In this document: piece by piece, positions 1 through 11,797 of the stretch
Numbering within the stretch: position 1 is the first letter of the stretch
Layout: each line of letters opens with the position of its first letter
Assembly: GCA_034401795.1 (NCBI GenBank)
Contig: CM067372.1
Coordinates: forward strand, 36,962,897 to 37,026,896
Origin: Chaetoderma sp. LZ-2023a
Lineage: Eukaryota > Mollusca > Caudofoveata > Chaetodermatida > Chaetodermatidae
DNA: 64,000 nt
Reading direction: 5' to 3'
Translations under genes and position numbers: made by a program
Notes under the pieces: model-generated
What the model was told of the DNA's origin: nothing
The model's input: only the letters and a program-made list of their open reading frames with translations
Databases searched by the model: none

Positions 1-299
1 GTCTAAATTTTATCCTCCCTATAAAGACGTCTATGCCAAAATATAATTTCAATATGTCTTGTGAAAACAATCTTAGGAAATTGGCAATGTTCCATGAATA
101 AAAAACCTCAAACCCAGTGATCGCTGGAAACAACATGTTGGGTCAAAGTTAGACCAATGAGAAGAGTAATGTTGGGCCAACGTAGTCAGCCAAGGTTATA
201 TCAATATTATAGTGTATACTGGGGCAAGGTTAGGCTAACATAGGCTTGTTATCTGGGAAATTACTGTAACATACTGTTTCATATCACCACAAATATAGC

Positions 300-480
300 A
301 AGTGATATTGGTCGAACAACGGACGCCGATATCGAATTTAATGTTAGCCCCCTGCTCCATTGACAAACGGGCATGCCAATATCAAATTCGATATAGCGGT
401 ACCTTCCCTGTTGACCAATGGCCGCACAGATGCCAAATTTAATATTGGTCCCAGCGGAAATTCGATATTGGTGCATTACA
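300..480. repeat. Degenerate repeats around AATATCGAATTTAAT
   Basis: Three loose units contain GCCGATATCGAATTTAATGT, GCCAATATCAAATTCGATAT and GCCAAATTTAATATTGGTCC, with CCATTGACAAACGG / CCTGTTGACCAATGG between. The preceding 120-250 has GTTGGG(T/C)CAA-type repeats. Confidence 0.4.
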
Positions 481-516
481 AGTGTAGAACAAATTAGATA
501 ACGTACTATTGCAAAC

Positions 517-518
<2 letters not shown>

Positions 519-600
<82 letters not shown>

Positions 601-630
601 CAGTAGCAGCAGCAGCAGTAGCAGCATCAT
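519..630. repeat. (AGT)n microsatellite
   Basis: About 35 triplets, grading to AGC at the right. Ends 70 bp from the SLC5 exon at 699. Both strands are open only because of the triplet repeat. Confidence 0.9.
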
Positions 631-698
631 ATTCCTAATGACAAAGAATAGCTTTATTGATAACGCTGAAATATGTCACATGATTATATCATTCTTAC

Positions 699-785
699 CC
701 ATTTGTTGGCCCACGGGAATAAGATACCCAATGTAAACAGTCCAAGCTGAGGGCCACCGATGAGACCAAATATGGAATATGCAAC
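699..785 (-). CDS. SLC5-family symporter, later exon
   Basis: An 87-bp exon (29 codons, phase 0 in and out) with acceptor TTTCATCAG and donor GTAAGA at 698. It encodes [20 protein letters not shown], then ILFPWANKW. Family members read QxxxSxFGxxGGPLLGLFxLGxxFPWANxxG after the LAS.LGGVLQ helix. About 90 residues are expected between exon 9 and this exon, and I did not find them. The C-terminal helices must lie beyond position 1. Confidence 0.85.
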
Positions 786-830
786 CTGATGAAAACAAAC
801 AACGCGTACTCTACATTATGTTGTGAAGGA

Positions 831-1032
831 AAATCAAATTAGTTTCAAAATATTCAGCATGATGTTTATTAAATAGTAAATCTATACAATTCGTACAACA
901 ACGCTTAGTCCGTCTTGAATTAAGCGTTCGCGACGTACTTCTCTACGTCATACATAACGTCATTGATTATGATGACGTCACATAGTTGATTATAACGTCA
1001 TATGATTGATGGGTAACCTGGAAAGGTCCATT
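831..1032. mobile_element. MITE-A right half
   Basis: Begins in the palindrome arm (CAAATTAGTTTCAAAATATT) and ends GGAAAGGTCCATT. Contains ATTATGATGACGTCACATAG. The left half is missing. Starts 45 bp from the SLC5 exon acceptor at 786. Confidence 0.7.
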
Positions 1033-1734
1033 GTGTGTGTAATCTTCATTTGATAAGTTACACTACTATTCGTATTCTCAGGGTTTCGAGCTATATACCG
1101 TATTATGAAATATATAGTTCAAAGATTGGCGGGAGGTGTGATCTATGAAATGAAGGATACACACACACAATTCCATATATATGGGGACAGATAAGTAGCT
1201 CGTAAACAAGATGATCACATGGTATCTATATTAGTAGAATACTTTGACCACATGTGCTTAATAACATCATTACTTATTTAATACAATGGATGAATCCGAT
1301 GAATCTGATCTATCCCTCAAATATATGATGTCATACTCAATTACATCATCAGCTCTGTCGTGAACATTGAAAAGTCAGTCATGTGTACGCCTTTACTCTG
1401 TAATAAACATGCTGTTGAAGAGGCTGGAGCAGCACCCAGTCAAATTGGTTCGAATGTGTACATTGTAACGCTCATCAGCGTCATACAACCACAACCAAAA
1501 TTACAATGACGTAAAGCTCTCGTGTTCAAACGCCTCTTTGCACGTGCAGGCGGATTGGTTTTGCTTGAGAAATCCTGGCTTGAGCAGACAATAGACTAAA
1601 CGAATATGGCGTCAAATAATTACAACGATTATGCAGCTTTGTCCCCGCCTTTGAATCAATGGCGGTTAACACATTGAGCCATGAATTCCCAGAATGTCAA
1701 TTTCAAGCTAGCTGCCGTATGGGCCTATATAGGT

Positions 1735-1865
1735 AAACTGGTGAATATTTTGTAACTACTTGCCTAATGGCAACAACAGCTCACATTTAAATTAATTTCA
1801 AAATATTCAAAACAATGTTTATTAAATTGTTAATTAACCTAATACATACAAGTCATACGGTAACT
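1735..1865. mobile_element. MITE-A central fragment
   Basis: GGTGAATATTTTGTAACTAC, GCAACAACAGCTCACATTTA, TTTCAAAATATTCAAAACAA, then TTTATTAAATTG. Only the hairpin region remains. A smaller piece lies at 1,408-1,455 (AACATGCTGTTGAAG ... GCACCCAGTCAAATTGGTT). Confidence 0.45.
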
Positions 1866-2453
1866 GTCAGACCATTGCCCCCTAGTCATTTGAACTCGAA
1901 TACCCAACTAAGGGGGGGGGGGGGGGAACCCGCCAAAATGCAAAGATCTTTACAATGCAGGAAAGTAGCAGCTGGATAATTTGATGTTAATTTGAATGGA
2001 AGTTTTCGGGCAAATCATTTTCAAAATATGCAACAACTTACCTGTAAGGTTGCTGTGAGATTGCGAAACAGGGATTTCAATGTTAAAATGGTTAAGTATG
2101 AAAAAACAAAAAACAAAACAAACCAAACAAACAAATAAACAAACAAACAAAAAGCCATGAGACATAATACGGTAGCTATTCTTTAAATTTCTCATTGCAA
2201 TGTGAATAACCTGCGTGCGTGTGTGAAAACCTATATGCACGCGTGGGTGCTGTAGTACGTACATGTGGGTGTGTACGAATGCGAATACATTATGCTTTAG
2301 TGCGAGAGTGCGTGCATGTTTATTCTTAGCATAAACTAATGGTAGCAGCAAGATAGCAACCAGGTTCTGGCATGGCAGTTTTTCTCACGAGTTTGATAGA
2401 CAGACAGAGACAGGCCGTCGGACAGAACGACACACCGACTTATAATAGTTACG

Positions 2454-2590
<137 letters not shown>

Positions 2591-2604
2591 GTCACTGCTT
2601 TACT

Positions 2605-2741
2605 GTAATTGCATTGTAAAAAGTCGATCTGTTTTTGTGTACATACATGTAAATTATTTTTGTACATAGTATAAATATATTTGATTTTTTTAGGGCTTCT
2701 GGAATATCAGGTCACTGAAGATGTACTCTCCGTAAATAAAG

Positions 2742-2812
<71 letters not shown>
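2605..2812 (+). mobile_element. 5'-truncated 3' tail of a CR1-like LINE with (ATT)n end
   Basis: Shares with the 3' end of the LINE at 57.8-63.7 kb the ordered blocks GTACATAGTATAAATAT, GGGCTTCTGG, CAGGTCACTGAAGATGTAC and TCTCCGTAAATAAAG. It then ends in about 22 ATT units instead of TTTATT. No coding part remains. Confidence 0.65.
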
Positions 2813-3174
2813 TGTCGGACCTACGCAATTTGATTGTTACGTCAGCTATGAAGTGACATATTTTGATTATGACGTCGGATAAGTGAGTGCCAGATCGGAT
2901 CCCCTAAGTTACTCTATTCTATGCCTTTTAGCTGGAGGCGATGTGGCTTCGTAAGATAGTTGGTCTGCATGGCAAGTTGTATGTGCAAGGCATATGCAGG
3001 TGAAGACAGTGTTAACTGAATACATGTTACCATACTCACCCCTAAAACTGAACCAAGCTTGGATACAACCCAACAGAACCCTAGCGATACCACGCCTAAA
3101 ACTAGAACTAAAACAAAGAATATTTAATATAAAAACGTGCTTATACACGTGACACGTCTATCTTATTGCTAATG

Positions 3175-3410
3175 GATGAATCACCTATTAGCCGTGCCCG
3201 GCCTATTTCTAGCTAAGCTCCGCCAACGTGTTGGTATTTATCGAACCCTGAACTCCCTGCTTCCCAATTTCCAGAAAATTATGCAATTACGCTGTTGAAT
3301 ATTTTTGCCTATGGCAGCAACGGCGTCCAGTCAATAACGTTTCAAAATATTCAACAGAATGTTTATTAAACAGTGAATTCAACAGAGCCATACAAGTAAA
3401 CTTGCCGACA
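3175..3410. mobile_element. MITE-A left half and centre
   Basis: GGCCTATTTCTAGCTAAGCT, CAATTTCCAGAAAATTATGC, then CTATGGCAGCAACGGCG and TTTCAAAATATTCAACAGAA. The GACGTCA right half is absent. Confidence 0.6.
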
Positions 3411-3499
3411 ACAAAGATGACGACGATGACGACGACCCTAATACAATTATACATACTAATTAGAACACATAACCATTGAACACGTCTGACGCTGATCCA

Positions 3500-4345
3500 G
3501 GAAAAACCCTAGGTGTGTTTGCAGTTCACAGATCCAACCGTGAAGTTCCCATAAGTTTACTATGGGGAACACATGGAGAAGAAATGCTGATTCTTCAAAA
3601 CTGATTTTAAATCTAGTCTATGTTGCACCTATAAGATCAGCAAATTTCAAGCCAATCGGAGCAAAACAAATTTCGGCAGCCATTATTTTTTACCATTTGT
3701 CATACTGAGTTCATTTCTGTCAAACAACGAATACTGGTATTTTTAACAAAAAATGTGCACTTGAGGGCCATTTTGAAAAAAAATGTCAAAAGAAACTTCT
3801 TTTCAGCATTTTACATCCTGAGTTATTTATGCCAAAGACGAAAGCTGGTATTTTTGACTAAAATATGGGAAAAAAATTTAAAAAATCCTCAACGGTAACA
3901 TCCTAGCCAAGTATGGCAATGATCTGATCAAAACTCTAGATGTAGTCGCGGTTCAAATATCCATCCTGAAAATCTTCATTCATTCCCTTTGGCCCATTAT
4001 ATTCCACGCATTGGGAGTGGGGCGGTGGTGATGGGGGGTTTGGGGGTGTGTGTGAGGGTTGGAGGGGTGGGTGGGTGGGGTTCAAAGGTCAAAGGTCCAG
4101 GTCACCTGTTATGTAGGTATACATATTTAGGGCCCACGGGTAACATCCTGTAACACCCATCGGTAGTGATCCGGTCAAATCTCTAGGTGTAGTCACACGT
4201 CAAACTTCAATACTGAAAAGTCACATACATTTCCTATAGGACCTTTTTGCCCGCAGAGAAGTAGGTATCCCGAAAACCCTTGGGCTGCTGCAAATGAAAG
4301 GTAATGACGCGCTAAGTTCCAGGGGGTACTACAATTTGGCCACGT
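3500..4345. other. Intronic stretch with internal diffuse repeats, no gene
   Basis: Two diverged units share TAACATCCT, GATCTGATCAAAACTCTAGA (or GATCCGGTCAAATCTCTAGG) and TGTAGTC..G.TCAAA. The middle has a G-rich tract (4,016-4,080) and TTCAAAGGTCAAAGGTCCAG. No frame; possibly an old transposon. Confidence 0.35.
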
Positions 4346-4401
4346 TTCGAGATAAGCGTATGGAAACTGTAGGAGGTGATACAGCCTAAATATTGTTTCC
4401 G

Positions 4402-4460
4402 ATAAGGAAGGAAGGAAGGAAGGAAGGTAGGGAGGAGGTTGAGGAAGGAAGGAAGGAAAT
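4402..4460. repeat. (GGAA)n microsatellite
   Basis: GGAAGGAAGGAAGGAAGG tracts with a GGTTGAGG interruption. Confidence 0.85.
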
Positions 4461-4689
4461 AATAAAGATCCGGGAAGAAAATAAGATCTAGATTAATTAA
4501 AGGATGTCGGTGGACTTTGCTTTGTTATCTCATTATATGATTATATCTGTCATTCAGATACAAACTGTGATACATGTAACATATAGACATACTTTACGCC
4601 TGATTTCAAATAATAATTGGAAACAGAAATTAACTGTCTGTCTGCTGGATTTCTACATTTTCTATGGAGTTTAACTCTGGATCTGATAT

Positions 4690-4785
4690 ATATTTTGAAA
4701 ACAATTTGACTGAAGGTTGTTGGTGGGTAAGACGCCAACAACTTTCAGCCAAATTAATTTCAAAATATTCAGCAGGTCCAGAGGT
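4690..4785. mobile_element. MITE-A-like hairpin fragment
   Basis: GAAAACAATTTGACTGAAGG ... ACGCCAACAACTTTCAGCC, then AAATTAATTTCAAAATATTC. Inverted arms of about 25 bp around TTGGTGGGTAAGACGCCAA. Confidence 0.4.
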
Positions 4786-5069
4786 ATTACCCATTGACAT
4801 TATTGTATGGTCACTTGCACGAATTATTTATCTGACGATATCAGGCAGTCATATAATTAATTAACTAATACCGAACTCGATATCACAAAATAGTCCTAGA
4901 GAATGGCGCCTCGTATTAAATCTGCTAGACTGTAATGTCTGTTCGTTTTCGTGTGCGTAAGGCATTCGTTTCAATCGATCAAATCAATATGAATAGTTTT
5001 TTGGAGAGAATTACACTGTCAATCAAAACCCTCTGCTTGTTCGATATGTCGTATACAAACCATATTCAG

Positions 5070-5964
5070 CTTGCCAATTCGCCGTGCTGACAAAAATGAG
5101 CGTGAGAAATTTCTAGTTAAGGTGGTTAAAGTGTATTTCTCATATGAAAAACCGTGTGATATTGACAATGTGATGATCCAAGATGGCTACCACCAAGGCC
5201 TGGTTCTGGTGACGTTCTGTCACTTCTGTGAACAAGTAGTTCCTAACGATACATGTGTCACTACGGGAAAATGGATAACATTGAATTACCACGTATCTGG
5301 CGCGGAAGTTGATTACCCATTTCAACTGTTAATCACGAAATACAGGGACGGTGTTTGCGATGATGGCAGTCAGTTCACATGTGATAATGGCAGATGTATA
5401 TACCAGACCCTCAAGTGTGATGCGTGGAACAATTGTGGCGATAACACTGACGAAACACGCGATTGCGCAAACCACACTACTATACAGATGGAAGAAATGT
5501 GCGGCCAGGTGTATTCCATCAACGCAGCTGCATTAGTCGTGCAATTCACGTTAGCCAATGAGCCATTCGCTTGTCAGCTTCAACTGTATACCAATGACGA
5601 ACTGCTTATTGCAAATGTTATCATTGTTGATTTTGATGGTTCTAACTGCGCTCGCTATTACGTCACGATTCAAAATGCCGAGGGATGTGTCCTGCACACA
5701 TTCTGTAACACCACGGTGCCGGATAGAGCGTATTTTACGACAAAGCCATCGCTGACTTTTGAATATATCAGTTATTCAGATCAAGACATGTTTCAGTTCC
5801 TAATTACAAAATACACGAATGGATCTTGTAAAGCCATCAACCAGTTTAAATGTGACAATGGGGCACGCATTAACAGGCGCCTTCATTGTGATGGGTGGGA
5901 CAATTGTGGCGATTATTCAGACGAAATCCGTGGATGTCCCAAGCCTCCTCCAATCAGAGTGTAA
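5070..5964 (+). CDS. CUB/LDL-receptor class A domain protein, terminal exon (partial)
   Basis: One open frame of nearly 300 codons ends in TAA at 5,962-5,964. It has no usable ATG: the frame is open back to a stop at 4,990 and a possible acceptor (ATTCAG) ends at 5,069. It is therefore read as the last exon of a spliced gene, or a fragment. Domains in order: the second half of a CUB-like domain (residues 1-95, ending FQLLITKYRDGVC), an LDLa repeat (residues about 95-132, FTCDNGRCIYQTLKCD and NCGDNTDETRDC), a full CUB-like domain (about 140-250, ending FQFLITKYTNGSC), and a second LDLa repeat (about 252-290). LDLa modules bind Ca2+ through the acidic CD....CGD.SDE residues and usually mediate extracellular ligand binding. 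The second repeat reads NGARI where NGRCI is expected, losing its third cysteine. The frame lies antisense inside an intron of the SLC5 gene. Confidence 0.72.
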
Positions 5965-6940
5965 AATAAGAAAAATGACCTCTGCACGTGAGGCTGGGGG
6001 TCATTCCCAAACACAACATTATCGAAAACATTTTGAAATAGGAAAATCTAGATGAGGTCTAATGAGAAAATTGGTAGCAGTAATCTGAGTAAATTATTGC
6101 ACTGGTATTCTATTAATTAGTATTAAAAAAATATTATTGTGTTATTTTTAATTTAGTTGATTGAAGATTGAATTACTTGTTTAAAAGAAGGAGATATGGC
6201 TTTTATTTAGATAATGGCTTGTTTTTCTAATAGTATGCACAAAGCCGTAGTCATCATACGACAGAAATCAAAGAATCCACATTTGATTCTGCCTAATGAC
6301 GAGGCGTGTTGGGTTGGTGAGTTGACATAGCTCTTAGCATTCGCGGATAGTTATTACAACCTAAATTTGGCGACAATTCCAGACAGCTTCACCGTGGGGT
6401 ATTCCTATCCAAGATAGTCAATCTCACCTTTGAATTAAAAGACATTTATAGAATACATATCCATCCCGTGCAATGCAAATCTGTGATGATATTGTGTGGT
6501 GAATACTTAATATACATACTTAGCCCTTTAGACAGCCACATTTCCTGTTTGCCTGTTAAGTTCTTCAGACAGAAAATCTTCAGGAAATCCTCCAAGACAA
6601 TGGTGACAAGTGCGTTAAGGCCAGACGATACTGAGCTACAACACAGAGAATACCAGTTATGTAATCCACCCTGTAATACTCAATATGCCAATTCTTTGGC
6701 TGACATAGAGGGTGATTCGCTCTCTCCAAGAACATTGATCATGTAATAATAAAGGTGTGTTAAAATAGGCAGCTAGGCTTATAGTCTTAGTGTCGAGTCC
6801 CAGTAGATGTATATTTCTGCTATCTGAGCCAATATATATGTACCCACCTTTTTGCACATCTTGTGCGTTTGTTCGCTGTCTAAATCTATTGAATACCTGA
6901 TCTGCTAAAATAGCGATTGAAATTTGAAATGTGGGAATAC
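5965..6940. other. Intronic sequence, no supported gene
   Basis: No splice-supported exon. A plus-strand frame at 6,468-6,746 contains YQLCNPPCNTQYANSL, faintly like a cysteine segment of DEG/ENaC channels, but with no other support. Confidence 0.3.
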
Positions 6941-7020
6941 ACGCACATACGCACGCATGAACGCACTCACTCACGCGCGCACGCACGCACCCAACCACGC
7001 ACATACGCACGCGCGCACAC
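6940..7020. repeat. (CGCA)-rich microsatellite
   Basis: Degenerate CGCA, CTCA and CGCG units. Confidence 0.7.
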
Positions 7021-7209
7021 TTCTGACGTTGAACCGCTTTGATAAATGCCTTTGCATAAAATTAGTCACAAATAGCCACAGACATGCCATGTTTGATCTT
7101 AACATCTACCTGTTCTAGCGTTATCATTAAAGAGCATCCTTCGTATTGCAATGAATGTAACCTTACCGTCTATATAGTATTTGCATCTATGTTATCACTG
7201 CATTCACGA

Positions 7210-7531
7210 AAGGACCTTTCCAGTTTTTGCTAAGCCTCGGCCACCTCTAGCCAAGCTCCACCCACATTTTGGTCGTGTTGGGATCGATCGATCCATGAAC
7301 TCACTGACTATTAATTTCCAGAAAACTATACAGATAAGCTATTAAATATTACAACATAATCTTCATTGAGTAGTAAAGACATACAATTCGTACAACAACG
7401 TGTAATCCGTCTTCAATTATGTGCTCGTGACGTACTTAACTACGTCATTGATGACGACATTGATTATGATGCCATTCTACACGTCACGTAGTTAATTATA
7501 TGATGGATGGATAGAGTGGAAAGGTCTATTA
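7210..7531. mobile_element. MITE-A copy lacking the central palindrome
   Basis: Starts AGGACCTTTCCAG and ends GGAAAGGTCTATT. Same order as the full copy, but joins TATTAAATATTAC directly to AACATAATCTTC, so the central hairpin is deleted. It lies 130 bp from the full copy at 7,665, in the same orientation. Confidence 0.72.
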
Positions 7532-7664
7532 TAAATCCCGTGAAATCACGTGATCGGCTAATCATCCTTTGATGATGCATTAAGACTCGATTCAGAGTAG
7601 CTTAGATAAGATTCAGTTGGCTCCTTTACCATCATTGGATAGATTTCATTTTCGACGACGGTGT

Positions 7665-8068
7665 TAATGGACCTTTCCATTTTTAGCTATGCCCCGCCCA
7701 TCACTAGCTAAGCTCCACCCACACCTCGCCGTGTTGGGATTGATCGATCACCAAATGCCCTAGCTATCAATTTTCTGAAAACTATACAGGGAAGCTGTTG
7801 AATATTTTGTAACTAATTTGACTGGGCGCTGTTGCTGCCTATGGCAGCAACAGCGCCCAGTCAAATTGATTCCAAAATATTCAACAGAATATTTATTAGA
7901 TAGTAAAAGCAAACAATTTGTACAACAACGCATAGACCGTCTTCAAATATGCGTTCGTGACGTACTTATCGACGTCATTCATGACGTCATTAATTGTGAT
8001 GTCATTGTACACATCACGCAGTTCATTATGACGTCATATGATGGGCGGGTACTCTGGAAAGGTGAATT
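7665..8068. mobile_element. MITE-A, full copy
   Basis: About 400 bp. Starts TAATGGACCTTTCCA and ends TGGAAAGGTGAATT, with a central perfect palindrome around TTTGACTGGGCGCTGTTGCT / AGCAACAGCGCCCAGTCAAA. The left half has GCCCCGCCCATC and CCGTGTTGGGAT. The right half has several GACGTCA motifs. No coding capacity. Confidence 0.8.
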
Positions 8069-8559
8069 GTCTAAAAGATGTGCCATAAAGTAATCAAGGA
8101 ATGTAAAAGATGCACCTCCAGTATTGCTTCAATATTTCAATCTTAACATTTAGATGATGAGAAATATCTCTTTTCCTTGTAGTCAATAAACCAAATCATC
8201 TGAGGTGACTAGAGGTTGCTGCTCTTCAGACATCGAGAAAGCTGAATTTTGGCATTCAATTCCATCTACTTCGCTATGGGTAATACAGCCAGTGCTAACT
8301 GCGTTTCCTGTCTCCGGGTGTCCGTACCCGTGCGCATGCACCAAGCATTCTAACATCATAATTATTATAATATGTTATATATACTCCGTTTATTCAATTA
8401 TTGTGTACCTTATGGAGCCACTGTATACACAGGCGAGAAACAAGCCTGGAACGCCCGGGTATTCCCCAAGGACATCCATCACCATCAGCGGCAATAGCTA
8501 AGAGAGAATGACAAAAGGAGAATGGTAGTCCTCCAGCGCGAACAGGAGCAATCGGAGAT

Positions 8560-8960
8560 TGCAAGCGCTCATCCATCGGTTTTGTCACGCTCCAAAGACT
8601 TTCAGATTTTTCGGATTTTTCGGTTCATGAGCCAAATTGTTAAATCCAAATTGTATTGTCACTCCCTTTCTTGTGTTAATATTTTAGCCAAATCGGACGA
8701 ACAGTTTCCGAGATATCCATAGATCCAGTATTTGATCTAATCTGGTTTTGAAAGTCTGAAAATCCTCGTTCATGGTACAAACCTTTATGTTAAAATTTTA
8801 ATAAGCCAGACCAGATCAACTCGGGAAACACAAACATAGACAGACAAATCCGAATGATATACATTCTTAAGCACACGCGAAGAAGATAGATAGCTAGATA
8901 GCGAGGTAGCTTAGATAGATAGCTAGATAGATTGATAGCTTGATATTTTGATGGCTACAT
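8560..8960 (+). repeat. Possible RTE-like LINE 3' remnant
   Basis: Contains AAATCGGACGAACAGTTTCC, GAGATATCC, then ACAAACATAGACAGACAAAT, an arrangement seen in 3' ends of RTE-type LINEs, followed by GATAGATAG-type repeats. No coding part. Tentative. Confidence 0.3.
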
Positions 8961-8964
8961 GTAT

Positions 8965-10979
8965 GTATGATTACTGTATTCTGCGGCTGTAGTAGGAGAA
9001 ACATCCTACAGCTGCAATCAGTCCTTCTTCGCTTTTTGCTCACTGTGTCTTGTCCTCAGCCGAAATCCTTAGCTTCCTCAGATCCATTCTTGACTTAAGT
9101 GTTTAAGTGCTTTCTTGATGTCACCTCGTAGCACAATTAGCAGATTTATACAATGACGTCCAGTCCTGCCCTTGCATTTGCTGGCCCCGAGTAGGGCGAG
9201 TTCCAAGGCTCTCTATGCTGGTGTCTCTTCGGGCATCGTTAGCACATCTTTGCTGGGCGACCTTTCAGACTGCGGCGACGTATTGTACATCTTGTATAGT
9301 GCATCATTGGAAATTATGCTGTCTGGCTATCGGTGCCCAGTGATGGTGCGCAGGTGTATGTGGAGGCAGACGACAAGTTTGTCTAGAGCTGCCTTTGGAG
9401 CTTCCCAGCTGTTACAGTTATACAACATCAAAGATACGCAGGTTTCTTTGTATAAACGTAGTCTTTCTTAACAAAGACATCTTTGATCTACGAATCCTAT
9501 ACTTCCAGAAGGAGTGAAAAGCTATATGCCGCGTGCAGCAATGTCAGCAGTACTGCAAAACAGTAAGCCCAGGATTTTACTTTTCCTCCATGGTTCGCCT
9601 GTTTTGGATTCATTCATAAAGAGATTCTCAATTTTTAGTTTGCTTGCAGCTATTGGGAGAAGTTCGTCAAGGGGTTTCTTTACCTCGTCTATGAAGTCCA
9701 CATCGTCGGAATACCCAGTATTGACAATGGGGGGTTTGCTCTTGTAGAAATTTCCCGCGCGGATTTCACCGCAGCAGCAAGGTAACATGAAAAGCACAGG
9801 AGACAGACCATCTCCCCGTCGGGAGCCGATTGATGTCTCAAACTACAGACTTCACTGACTTGACTCTTACTCTCAGCTTGGTGTCTGCAAGCAGTAGTCT
9901 CACTAGTTGCAGCTCATCTTCATTGCAACCGGCCTGGCATATTTCATCTAGGATCTTTGACTGTTTAATTGTGTCGAAGGCTCTTTGACATGATCTGGTG
10001 AAGTCATCGATTTTGTATCGGATGCGCCATAGAGTAGCATTGGATAGGATTTTCCGTAAACTGCTGAGGAGAACAATGGGTCGCAGATTGGCTGGGGGTC
10101 ATGTGGCTTCTTGGGCTTGGGTAGTGCGATAAAGGTGCATTGGCCTACAGCGTCGATGGGAAGGTGGTGCTTAAAAGCTGACCTGATTAGGAACGCGATC
10201 GGTTTTAAGATAATGTCACTTGCAGATTTGAATAGTTCATTGCGCATGCCATCAGGTCCAGATGCATGTCCATTTCTCATGACTATTAGTGCCTTCTCAA
10301 CTTCTGCTGTTTTAATTGGTGTTAGTTAAGGCCTGGAGTCTTCAGAGAACGAGTGCAGGGGCTCATCATCGTGGCCAGTGAACTGTTCCTTGAACCATTC
10401 TCTAATCGTCTCCGCTTTTCCATGGTCAGTCCCGATAAAGTGTCCTTCAGAGTTGTGTACAGTGAGTGGTGGGGTGTAGTCAGTAACTCTCAGGGCTTAG
10501 GCTGTCCGAAACATTTTGTGACAGCCATCCGTGGCAGTGACTATATCTGCTAAGGAGTCTGCTTGTTGAATAGCAAGATCTTTTAAGCATTCACTGATGT
10601 AGCAGAACGTTATTGCCCTCCCGACGTATGTTGGTGCAGCAAGGCACCAAACTTTGGCCACTATATGATAGATGCGCAGTCGTAGCGCTTTCCTCTCCGC
10701 TGACAGTTTTACTACTAGAGGGTCGTCAGTACAGCTAGTTAGTTCGGTTGTTTTTAAAGAACACCTATGGTGCTAGTAGATGATGATTCCATAGATTTCA
10801 GTGTCTTGGTTAGGGCCTCGGTTGGGTCGGAGCTGACGTCGATGGTAGCTATCGCCTTCCCGAGGGGACATTTTTTATGCCATTTCAGTGTCAACGTCGC
10901 TGATGAGCTTGGGTAGGTTGTATGTCACTCTACCCTCTTGCCTGGTATGGCGTTTAAACATTAGGTAGAGATCGTTCAT
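8965..10979 (-). mobile_element. Same RT retroelement, minus-strand copy 2 (degenerate)
   Basis: Read on the minus strand it starts at TGAACGATCTCTAC (10,979) and ends with CAGCCGCAGAATACAGTAAT then CATAC (8,965), the same termini as 51,365-53,589. Frames include GHASGPDGMRNELFKSASD and HHLPIDAVGQ (9,948-10,280), and DDVDFIDEVKKPLDELLPIA (9,522-9,797). Multiple stops and small deletions. The 3' end is followed (leftwards) by a patch of AGATAGCTAG-type sequence. Confidence 0.72.
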
Positions 10980-11071
10980 CTGAAGGCGTATAATGACTGG
11001 CTTATAGTAAGATCTGTATGTATATATGTATGGTTATGGCTAGATATGTCGGTATAAAGGTAGATATGTAG

Positions 11072-11190
11072 AATGAATGAATGAATGAATGAATGAATGA
11101 ATGAATGAATGAATGAATGGACGGACGGACGGACGGACGTAGGTAAGAACGGACGGACGGACGGACGTAGAGAAGGACGGACGGATGGAC
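11072..11190. repeat. (GAAT)n and (GGAC)n compound microsatellite
   Basis: About twelve GAAT units, then GGAC units interrupted by GTAGGTAAGAAC. In the SLC5 intron. Confidence 0.9.
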
Positions 11191-11639
11191 CATGGAAGGA
11201 CAACAGCTACAAAGCCACATATGAGCTAACTAGCAACTAGAACAGAACTATAGCACTGCGAGTTAAATGACAACCACAAATGAAATATGTGATGCTAATT
11301 TTATAGAGCCACCGACACGGATAAAATATTAATCTCGAGATAGCGAATCACAGATGAAATTTTTCATACGTGTTGGATTTGAATTGTATGCACATGATAA
11401 TCTGGTTCAAGGACAAATGTCCAGATTGAACAAGAGGAGCGACTCACCAAGCGCTACTTCCCTAAAAAAGATTATTATTTGTTCTGGTGTCTCGCGTGTT
11501 GCTATAAATGCTGTCCCTTGTGAAATGGAGCTTTTGCGCAACACTTAAGAAACGATGCAAAACAAACACACATGGACCAGTGGACCAGTGATATATTACA
11601 GATAAAAAACATTGAAAACCTACCATCAAATGACAAATT

Positions 11640-11797
11640 GGACCAATTTTTCAATTTTCGATCTGCGTGAGGTTCAAACCCAGCCGATTCTATGGCACCT
11701 ATTCGCCTAGTGTTTGGGAGCCGAGTAGTCTACCCACTGGCCCACCATCTAGACGACATAAATCCTCTTTCACCGGACCAGCTTTCAACTACCCGAC
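11640..11797 (-). repeat. tRNA-derived SINE-like repeat, copy 1
   Basis: On the minus strand it reads TGGGCCAGTGGGTAGACTAC (A-box-like), CTCGGCTCCC, and about 45 bases on GGGTTTGAACCTCACG (B-box-like). Spacing and motifs fit a pol III promoter of tRNA origin. Shares more than 100 bp with copy 2. Confidence 0.5.

Noticed and set aside
439-736. Poly-Leu and poly-Ser open frames over the (AGT)n tract
   Set aside because: They exist only because a triplet microsatellite has no stops. No coding signal outside it.
6468-6746. Possible DEG/ENaC channel exon (LCNPPCNTQYANSL)
   Set aside because: Only one weak cysteine motif, no neighbouring exon or splice support, stop inside.
6657-7010. Minus frame AILADQVFNRFRQRTNAQDVQ as a missing SLC5 exon
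   Set aside because: It is in the right interval and ends near a GT, but lacks the conserved helices and loop pattern expected there.
9514-9797. Unrelated plus-strand gene
   Set aside because: The minus strand carries the RT element (DDVDFIDEVKKPLDELLPIA), so the plus frame is a shadow.
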